A stretch of 64,000 nucleotides of DNA, taken from positions 16,086 to 80,085 of the IMG/VR virus record IMGVR_UViG_3300043015_000560; one strand, 5' to 3'. A program made the translations under genes and the position numbers. Shown piece after piece: positions 1 to 5,079 of this stretch. Each line of letters begins with the position of its first letter. Within the stretch, counting starts at the first letter, position 1. Source of the DNA: a virus. The notes beneath the pieces were generated by a model. That model saw nothing but the letters and a program-made list of their open reading frames with translations, was not told where the DNA came from and ran no database searches.

Positions 1-100
1 AAAACTATTTTAATCTAAATGCAAACGCAAACGATTACGCATTAGCAGCATAAGCTAATTGGGGTATGGGCTCCACCTTATAATCAAACGGGCCCAACAT
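1..100 (+). ncRNA. ssrA: possible tmRNA (ssrA) fragment with proteolysis tag, cut by window edge
   Basis: Positions 21-53 encode the peptide ANANDYALAA followed by TAA. Its YALAA end and alternating A/N start are those of an SsrA degradation tag (E. coli ANDENYALAA), starting at a GCA resume codon. About 60 nt follow before the next gene, with a possible TTGGG/CCCAA helix (about 59-63 with 93-97). That is too short for the usual 3' half of a one-piece tmRNA, but would fit the coding piece of a permuted two-piece tmRNA as in alphaproteobacteria. The upstream part is outside the window. The alternative is the C-terminus of an unrelated protein, since the frame is open to position 3. Confidence 0.5.
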
Positions 101-115
101 TAAAGGAGGACTTCC

Positions 116-610
116 ATGAGAACAATTCTAGGAATAATCTTGGGACTTTCAACTTTTCCAAGTACAGGTACAGGATTAGATGAACCCACAGATGTTGATT
201 TAAGACAAGTACATTGTTTAGCACACAACATTTATTTCGAAGCATCCAACCAAGGAACTGCTGGAATGGTTGGAGTAGGACAAGTAACACTCAATAGAGT
301 AAAGTCTAAAAAATATCCTAATACAATTTGCGAGGTTGTATACCAAGCAGAGTATAGGATAAACTGGAAAGGTAATAGAGTTCCTGTCCTAAATCGGTGC
401 CAGTTCAGTTGGTATTGTGATGGGAAAGCAGAAACAATACGTTACCCAAAGGATTATGATGAAGCTTATATTATGGCAGAACTTCTAATAGAAGACCGCC
501 TAGTTGATATAACAGATGGTGCCTTATTTTATCATGCGGATTATGTTAGCCCAAAGTGGGCAAAGAGCATGGCACAAAAAATAAAAATAGGCGACCATAT
601 CTTTTATTAA
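116..610 (+). CDS. SleB-like cell-wall hydrolase (probable endolysin)
   Basis: 164 aa. The body matches the SleB/CwlJ hydrolase family (Hydrolase_2): the HCLAHNIYFEASNQG segment at residues 33-47 carries the conserved YxEA with the candidate catalytic Glu42, followed by GxGQVTLNRV and, near the end, ALFYHADYVSPKW. The first 20 residues are hydrophobic and resemble a signal peptide or signal anchor, suggesting Sec-dependent delivery to the peptidoglycan. A strong ribosome site, AAAGGAGG, sits just before the ATG. Since gp5 of this phage has no lysozyme domain, this is the best candidate here for host lysis. It could instead be a virion-associated hydrolase. Confidence 0.85.
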   Translation: MRTILGIILGLSTFPSTGTGLDEPTDVDLRQVHCLAHNIYFEASNQGTAGMVGVGQVTLNRVKSKKYPNTICEVVYQAEYRINWKGNRVPVLNRCQFSWYCDGKAETIRYPKDYDEAYIMAELLIEDRLVDITDGALFYHADYVSPKWAKSMAQKIKIGDHIFY

Positions 611-614
611 AAGT

Positions 615-643
615 TTGACAAATTACAAAAAAGATTATATAAT
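615..643 (+). promoter_or_regulatory. sigma70-like promoter before the epimerase gene
   Basis: TTGACA at 615-620, 17-nt spacer, TATAAT at 638-643. Both hexamers are perfect. The expected start of transcription is at or next to the ATG at 650, so the epimerase message would be nearly leaderless; no Shine-Dalgarno sequence is visible. Confidence 0.75.
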
Positions 644-649
644 ACACAC

Positions 650-1525
650 ATGAATAAAACAATTCCAAATATTATAGTAACCGGCGGGTGTGGATTTATT
701 GGGTCACATCTTGTTGAAAGACTTCTAGCAGAGGGGTTCTTTGTTACTGTAGTAGATGACAGACGGGCGGGTAACAATGTAGTTACGCATCCTAATGTGT
801 TATACATTTTCCAAGACGTGGGAGTATTCAATCCTTTTGTTTCAGAGATAGACCCGCCCGTCGCAATATTTCACTTAGCAAACAGTCCGAGAGTTAGACG
901 CTCTTTAGATTACCCTACAGAGACCATTGTCAATAATGTTGTTACTACTGCCACTGTCTGTGACTGGGCACGAGTAATGAACTGTAGGCTGTTCTTCGCT
1001 ACATCTTCAAGTACCAAGTATATTAAGGAATCGAGAAACCCTTACACTTGGAGCAAGTATACCTGCGAAGATATGTTAACCCTTTATAAGGATCTATACG
1101 GACTAGAGTACACAAAGATGTTCTTTTATAATGTGTACGGTCCTCGAGAAGCAGACTATGGCGAGTATAGCACAGTTATTAGAAAATTTAAACAGGATTA
1201 CTTACAAGGAAAAAGTTTGACGGTATTTGGCACAGGTGCTAAAGAAAGAGACTTCACCCATGTTTATGATGTTGTCCAAGGATTGTTAGATTTATTGATA
1301 GACGAACAATGGTATGAGAATGTACACCTAGGCAAAGGTTCACCTCAGACTATTCAGTCTATTGCAGAAGAATTTAATACTTCAATTGTCTACTCTTTTG
1401 ATAAAGAAGGAGAGGCACAAAGAACCATGTGTGAACGACCGTATACAGAGTGCCCAACGAATGTTCATACTTATATTAGAAACTGGGTACGGGAGAACAG
1501 CGGTGACCGCCAAATTAGTCGTTGA
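650..1525 (+). CDS. NAD-dependent sugar epimerase/dehydratase
   Basis: 291 aa, extended short-chain dehydrogenase. The Rossmann motif TGGCGFIGSH lies at residues 11-20, the acidic residues VVDD end beta-2 at about 34-37, and the catalytic YxxxK is Y132-TWS-K136, preceded by the TSSS segment (118-121). The sequence NVYGPREADYGEYSTVI is typical of UDP-glucose 4-epimerase/dTDP-glucose dehydratase relatives. It would act on a nucleotide sugar in the cytoplasm; the exact substrate cannot be read. It may supply sugars to the glycosyltransferases at 33-40 kb (inference). It starts a unit with gp33 and gp59 downstream. Confidence 0.88.
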   Translation: MNKTIPNIIVTGGCGFIGSHLVERLLAEGFFVTVVDDRRAGNNVVTHPNVLYIFQDVGVFNPFVSEIDPPVAIFHLANSPRVRRSLDYPTETIVNNVVTTATVCDWARVMNCRLFFATSSSTKYIKESRNPYTWSKYTCEDMLTLYKDLYGLEYTKMFFYNVYGPREADYGEYSTVIRKFKQDYLQGKSLTVFGTGAKERDFTHVYDVVQGLLDLLIDEQWYENVHLGKGSPQTIQSIAEEFNTSIVYSFDKEGEAQRTMCERPYTECPTNVHTYIRNWVRENSGDRQISR

Positions 1526-1532
1526 CAATACT

Positions 1533-1793
1533 ATGACAGAAGAAAAAATAAGTGATGTGCTTTTAATCACTAAAAAATTTAAAACATCTATAGAATTTTC
1601 ACAATTTATTGAGAGACGTTCCTTTGACGAGAGATCGTCAATCATGGACGTTATAATTGATTATTGTGAGAAGGAACAAATAGAACTTGAGTCCGTTAAC
1701 AAATTACTTAGCCCTAGTCTTAAAGAAAAAATTAAGGTAGAGGCGATGTCATTAAATATGCTCAAGGAGAAAGAAAATCAATTACCAATATAG
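1533..1793 (+). CDS. 33: late transcription coactivator gp33
   Basis: 86 aa from the ATG at 1533, 7 nt after the epimerase stop. The frame is open further upstream inside the epimerase gene, but that part is not conserved-looking. The core, with SSIMDVIIDYCEKEQIE, LLSPSLKEKIKVEA and LNML, matches the short gp33 family of T4-like phages, which bridges the RNA polymerase beta-flap and the sliding clamp to activate gp55-dependent late promoters. Its partner gp55 is at 63294, and numerous TATAAATA boxes occur in the window. The following gp59 gene starts 7 nt later. Confidence 0.75.
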   Translation: MTEEKISDVLLITKKFKTSIEFSQFIERRSFDERSSIMDVIIDYCEKEQIELESVNKLLSPSLKEKIKVEAMSLNMLKEKENQLPI

Positions 1794-1800
1794 GTACAAT

Positions 1801-2409
1801 GTGGATCCCTTTGATGTTTACAAATTATATCTAGCTTTAAAGTTACACTTTACAACAGAAAGCTATGATATAACTAAAACTAAGGGTGCCGTGAGAGGTA
1901 AGAAAGAAACTTTTTTAAAGAGAAAAGATCTTACTTCAATTCGTAAACTAGCTAGAGATTATAGCAAGAAGGAAGTAATAGAATTGCTTGTTGCTAACTT
2001 TGTTAGTGGAGATAAATGGGGAGGAGTGTTTGACACTGATTCCGCAGAACGGTACAAGAAGTGGTTGACAACTAGGGATCGTTTGTTGTATACTTTTGGA
2101 GTAGATTTAGATAAAGTTATTTTCCGTATGGAGATAGAAGAGTCTAAGTCTGCAATTGAAGAAGAAGGGCATCCACTTATTTTTAAGATGTTGATGAGTG
2201 GTGAAATAAATTTAGAAACAGTTGTTATAATGGAAAAATTGATTCCATTTGTTGACAAGTATAAAGACGATTTTGTATTAGATGAATTGTGTTTATTGGT
2301 TTCTAAATATAAACCTTTTGTGAGGATTGATAAACAATCCGTTATGGAAAAACATCTGAACGCAATACAGAAGGTGTACGGCAATGTCCAAGTCGAGACG
2401 AAATCTTGA
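1801..2409 (+). CDS. 59: replicative helicase loader gp59
   Basis: 202 aa, close to T4 gp59 (217 aa). The N-terminal DPFDVYKLYLALKLHF resembles the T4 start (VYKLYLMIKQH), and the middle (IELLVANFVSGDKWGG) and C-terminal (HPLIFKMLMSGEINLETVVIME) parts also align by eye with the two helical domains of gp59. The protein loads gp41 helicase on forked DNA covered by gp32, which fits its place just before gp32. It starts at a GTG codon. The last 26 nt overlap the next small gene. Confidence 0.85.
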   Translation: MDPFDVYKLYLALKLHFTTESYDITKTKGAVRGKKETFLKRKDLTSIRKLARDYSKKEVIELLVANFVSGDKWGGVFDTDSAERYKKWLTTRDRLLYTFGVDLDKVIFRMEIEESKSAIEEEGHPLIFKMLMSGEINLETVVIMEKLIPFVDKYKDDFVLDELCLLVSKYKPFVRIDKQSVMEKHLNAIQKVYGNVQVETKS

Positions 2410-2590
2410 TGAAGATAAAAAAATAAAAAGAGTCGGCAAAACGGTAAAGCAGAAGCTTGACAAATACCCAGCTCTTATATATAATATGTACTCATCTGAT
2501 AACACGGATGAGATACAAGGTGTTATGGACGAACTTTACAATGAAGAACGAAATAACAAATATATAACGCAATACAACGCATACAAATAA
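2384..2590 (+). CDS. small hypothetical protein between gp59 and gp32
   Basis: 68 aa, basic at the N-terminus (KSRRNLDEDKKIKRVGKTVKQKLDK) and acidic in the middle. Not recognised. It overlaps gp59 by 26 nt and ends 14 nt before gp32, so it is probably translationally coupled. Its coding sequence contains a perfect sigma70-like promoter (2457-2485) that would serve gp32. Confidence 0.55.
   Translation: MSKSRRNLDEDKKIKRVGKTVKQKLDKYPALIYNMYSSDNTDEIQGVMDELYNEERNNKYITQYNAYK
2457..2485 (+). promoter_or_regulatory. sigma70-like promoter for gp32
   Basis: TTGACA at 2457-2462, 17-nt spacer, TATAAT at 2480-2485, inside the preceding small ORF and about 120 nt upstream of gp32. This would let gp32 be made at higher level than gp59. 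Confidence 0.7.
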
Positions 2591-2604
2591 TACAGGAGAA
2601 ATAT

Positions 2605-3516
2605 ATGTCGTTTAATTCACTATCGGATCTACGCAAAGCGCGTGGTGGCTTCGACAACTTAATGAAAGAAGTCGAAAAAATTGGTAACCCTAGTCAAGGA
2701 AATAATTCCGCTGACGAACGGGAATGGAAACCCACAGTAGATAAAGCAGGCAACGGTTATGCCGTTATTCGCTTTCTTGCACCAACAAAAGGAGAGGAAT
2801 TTCCTTGGGTGCGTTTATGGAATCATGGATTCCAAGGACCTACTGGCAAATGGTATATCGAAAACTCTCTCACTACCCTAAATCAGAATGACCCTGTTTC
2901 AGAATTGAACAGTGAACTCTGGAATAGTGGCGTAGAGGCAAATAAGGAAATCGCTCGTAAACAAAAGCGAAGACTTGCATACTATGCTAATATTCTTGTA
3001 GTACAAGATTCTGGCAACCCTTCGAATGAAGGTAAAGTGATGCTTTACAAATTTGGTAAAAAGATCTTTGACAAAATTAAAGATGTTATGCAGCCACAAT
3101 TTGAAGATGAAGCTCCACTTAACCCATTCGACTTCTGGGACGGTGCTAACTTTAAACTAAAAATTCGTCAAGTGGAAGGATACAGAAACTATGACAAATC
3201 TGAGTTTGATTCAGCATCACCAGTAGCAGCAACCGATGAAGAAATCGAAGCAATCTGGAGTAAACAGCATTCTCTACAAGAGATCGTTGCTCCAAGCAAC
3301 TTTAAAGATTACGCAACTCTGAAAACGAAACTGACACAAGTTTTAGGATCAGGTGCTTCAGTCGGAACTGCAGAACAGGTTTCAATGCAAACTAACGATG
3401 CCGAAGATGATAACTTTGCACAAAAAGTTGTTGCTCAGCAAGCTACAGTAAGTAGCGCATCCGAAGATGAAGATGAAACTTTATCCTACTTCGCAAGTCT
3501 AGCACAAGACGACTAA
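2605..3516 (+). CDS. 32: single-stranded DNA-binding protein gp32
   Basis: 303 aa (T4: 301). The N-terminal basic segment (LRKARGGF) is followed by the OB-fold core with IRFLAPTKGEEFPWVRLWNHGFQ, the KQKRRLAYYANILVVQDSG strand, GKVMLYKFGKKIFDKI and NPFDFWDGANFKLKIRQVEGYRNYD. The C-terminus is acidic (EDEDETLSYF, QDD), as needed for gp59, gp43 and UvsY contacts. The zinc-binding Cys/His cluster of T4 gp32 is not present in the corresponding loop (QNDPVSELNSELWNS has no Cys). It protects ssDNA in replication and recombination; partners gp59, UvsY and UvsW are also in the window. RBS AGGAGAA; strong terminator downstream. Confidence 0.95.
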   Translation: MSFNSLSDLRKARGGFDNLMKEVEKIGNPSQGNNSADEREWKPTVDKAGNGYAVIRFLAPTKGEEFPWVRLWNHGFQGPTGKWYIENSLTTLNQNDPVSELNSELWNSGVEANKEIARKQKRRLAYYANILVVQDSGNPSNEGKVMLYKFGKKIFDKIKDVMQPQFEDEAPLNPFDFWDGANFKLKIRQVEGYRNYDKSEFDSASPVAATDEEIEAIWSKQHSLQEIVAPSNFKDYATLKTKLTQVLGSGASVGTAEQVSMQTNDAEDDNFAQKVVAQQATVSSASEDEDETLSYFASLAQDD

Positions 3517-3525
3517 GGAGTTTGT

Positions 3526-3556
3526 AAGGGGTCGGCAACGGCCCCTTCTTTTTTAT
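3526..3556 (+). terminator. rho-independent terminator after gp32
   Basis: AAGGGGTCG, loop GCAA, CGGCCCCTT (9-bp stem with one G-U), followed by CTTTTTTATT. It lies between gp32 and the sulfotransferase-like gene. Confidence 0.9.
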
Positions 3557-3557
3557 T

Positions 3558-4136
3558 ATGATAGTAATCTCAATGCCACGATGTGGTGGAACTAAATACT
3601 GCCAAGACTTGTCCAATACAACAGGACTTCCTTATAAGGGAGACATGGACATTTACAACCTTCCCGAATTAGGATCGGTTTGGCACCATATTAAAACTAC
3701 ACACCACGAAACTAATACTGGCGGATTGATTACAATCGACGATACTGTAGACACGGTATCTAACTATAAGGACAACATCGTTCTAATTAACAAAAACTTT
3801 ACACCCATGTTACCATTCGGCGATGTGTATTTAATTAGAAAGAACCTTAGAAACATCTTTACAAGTTTAACCGAGTATTGGCTACGAATAGGTGGGGGAG
3901 AGTTTCCTACCATATTTAATGAAAAGAACTTGAAAGAGATGGCAGTTCAGTGTAAAATATACATTGAATATTTAAACAACAATAATATTGAACCGGTTTA
4001 TTACGAAGATTATTTTAACGATCATCCTCACAATACACCAATACTAGATAACCACAAAGCTAAGGAAGCATACTTACACTTTATAGATGAGACTATGTCT
4101 CAATTAGGATTAAGCGCTCTTAGCTCAACTGGATAG
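3558..4136 (+). CDS. sulfotransferase-like P-loop protein
   Basis: 192 aa. The N-terminal ISMPRCGGTKYCQDL (residues 4-18) has the form of the 5'-phosphosulfate-binding loop of sulfotransferases (usually PRSGTT), and LIRKNLRNIFTSLTEYW (about 94-110) resembles the conserved RxPxxxxxSxxxxW region that binds the 3'-phosphate of PAPS. The probable role is sulfation of a sugar or peptide, but acceptor and activity are not known. The gene starts immediately after the gp32 terminator and its last 23 nt, including the TAG stop, lie inside the tRNA-Arg gene, so the last residues are encoded by the tRNA acceptor/D-arm sequence. A general nucleotide-binding protein is the alternative. Confidence 0.65.
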   Translation: MIVISMPRCGGTKYCQDLSNTTGLPYKGDMDIYNLPELGSVWHHIKTTHHETNTGGLITIDDTVDTVSNYKDNIVLINKNFTPMLPFGDVYLIRKNLRNIFTSLTEYWLRIGGGEFPTIFNEKNLKEMAVQCKIYIEYLNNNNIEPVYYEDYFNDHPHNTPILDNHKAKEAYLHFIDETMSQLGLSALSSTG

Positions 4137-4190
4137 AGCAACGGCCTTCTAAGCCGTAGGTTGCAGGTTCGAGTCCTGCAGGGCGCGCCA
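4114..4190 (+). tRNA. tRNA-Arg (anticodon UCU)
   Basis: 77 nt including an encoded CCA (4188-4190). The acceptor stem GCGCTCT/AGGGCGC closes with one G-U pair; D-arm AGCTCAACTGGATAGAGC; anticodon stem-loop with TCT in the loop; T-arm GCAGG-TTCGAGT-CCTGC. AGA is a favoured Arg codon in the phage genes here, so this tRNA probably supports late protein synthesis. The 5' part overlaps the end of the upstream gene. Confidence 0.96.
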
Positions 4191-4231
4191 ATTAACAGAG
4201 GTCATTATGACAAGTAAAAGAGTATATCGCA

Positions 4232-4441
4232 ATGACAATGCCGAATGAAAGACGTTGGGCAGTTAACAACACTAGACAGTTCCTTCTAGACTTAATGGAT
4301 CCTAAGAAAACTCCTAGGGTACCAAGTGCTGTACGCAAAGAAGCATATCGTTGCTTAAAGCATTATCCAGGCGACTACCATATGGAAAAAGCGTCTGAAC
4401 AGGCACCTAACATATTTGGAGAGTGGGACAGTGGATTATAA
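4232..4441 (+). CDS. small protein resembling the BPSL0761 family
   Basis: 69 aa. MTMPNERRWAVNNTRQFLLDL, then PRVPSAVRKEAYRCLKHYP and APNIFGEWD. This layout resembles the short BPSL0761-type proteins of proteobacteria and phages, whose function is unknown. It follows the tRNA and overlaps the next gene by about 11 nt. Judged from memory of the motif only. Confidence 0.6.
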   Translation: MTMPNERRWAVNNTRQFLLDLMDPKKTPRVPSAVRKEAYRCLKHYPGDYHMEKASEQAPNIFGEWDSGL

Positions 4442-4769
4442 TCCAGACAGTTGGGTAGTATTAAAGATTAAAGAAGGCAAAGGTACATTCCCTTTTTACA
4501 AAGTTCTAGCAGGTTGGAGTGGTGGTTACTTGGATGGTGACTCTTGGCGTATGAACAGCGGTATCACTGGTGTAGAGAAACAGGCATATCTGTATGGATT
4601 CTACGGTAGTTCTGGTTCTGTGTATTGGTGTCATAAAGGAGGTTATCGCTTGTCAATGTCGCTCGCTGGAGTGTATAATCAACTCAAAGAGAAAGAGAAA
4701 TTCAAAGGTCAGATTCAACTGATGCCCGAAGATACTGATTGGCTTAGTATTGATTGGGTGATAGAATGA
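4431..4769 (+). CDS. hypothetical protein, overlapping start
   Basis: 112 aa if started at the GTG at 4431, which has GGAG 8 nt upstream; an in-frame TTG at 4416 would add five residues. Aromatic and glycine-rich (WVVLKIKEGKGTFPFYKVLAGWSGGYLDGDSWRMNSGI), no cofactor motif seen. Not recognised. The overlap with the preceding small gene suggests coupled translation. Confidence 0.6.
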   Translation: MDYNPDSWVVLKIKEGKGTFPFYKVLAGWSGGYLDGDSWRMNSGITGVEKQAYLYGFYGSSGSVYWCHKGGYRLSMSLAGVYNQLKEKEKFKGQIQLMPEDTDWLSIDWVIE

Positions 4770-4785
4770 CATTATATATAAGAAC

Positions 4786-5079
4786 ATGAAAAAAGTACAA
4801 CCAAAACAAATGGACTCTGTAAGGGAAACAATCGACAAACTCGACAGACTTCTTGTAGAATTAATTGGCCAACGTATAACTCAAATAGAACAAGCAGCCT
4901 TTATTAAAGGGGATAGGAATCTTATTATTGATGAATGGCGTATCGAAGACGTTATTACAAAGGTAAGAGCCGCTGCTGAAACCCACTATGTTAATCCAAA
5001 TTTAGTAGAAAAAGTTTGGAGAGTATTAATTGACGAATCTATCAAACATGAATTTGATGTTTACGATTCTAGCAATTAA
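4786..5079 (+). CDS. chorismate mutase (AroQ type)
   Basis: 97 aa, the normal length of a single-domain AroQ enzyme. The active-site residues are in register with E. coli and PchB enzymes: R13, R30 (17 residues on), K41 (11 on) and R52 in DEWRIEDVI; the three-helix pattern ends with NPNLVEKVWRVLIDESIKHEF. It would convert chorismate to prephenate in the cytoplasm, the branch point to Phe and Tyr; an isochorismate pyruvate-lyase side activity, as in PchB, is possible. No other shikimate-pathway gene is near. The start lies shortly after a TATATA sequence. The 3' end overlaps the convergent tape-measure gene by 4 nt. Not a usual T4-like gene. Confidence 0.85.
   Translation: MKKVQPKQMDSVRETIDKLDRLLVELIGQRITQIEQAAFIKGDRNLIIDEWRIEDVITKVRAAAETHYVNPNLVEKVWRVLIDESIKHEFDVYDSSN

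Noticed and set aside
1382-1645. Minus-strand ORF across the epimerase/gp33 junction
   Set aside because: Shadow of two plus-strand genes that have clear family motifs.
2060-2095. TTGACA-18-TATACT inside gp59
   Set aside because: Imperfect -10, long spacer, and no gene start shortly downstream.
4207-4248. 13-codon ORF just after tRNA-Arg
   Set aside because: Overlaps the start of the 69-aa gene, very short, with no homology or regulatory pattern visible.
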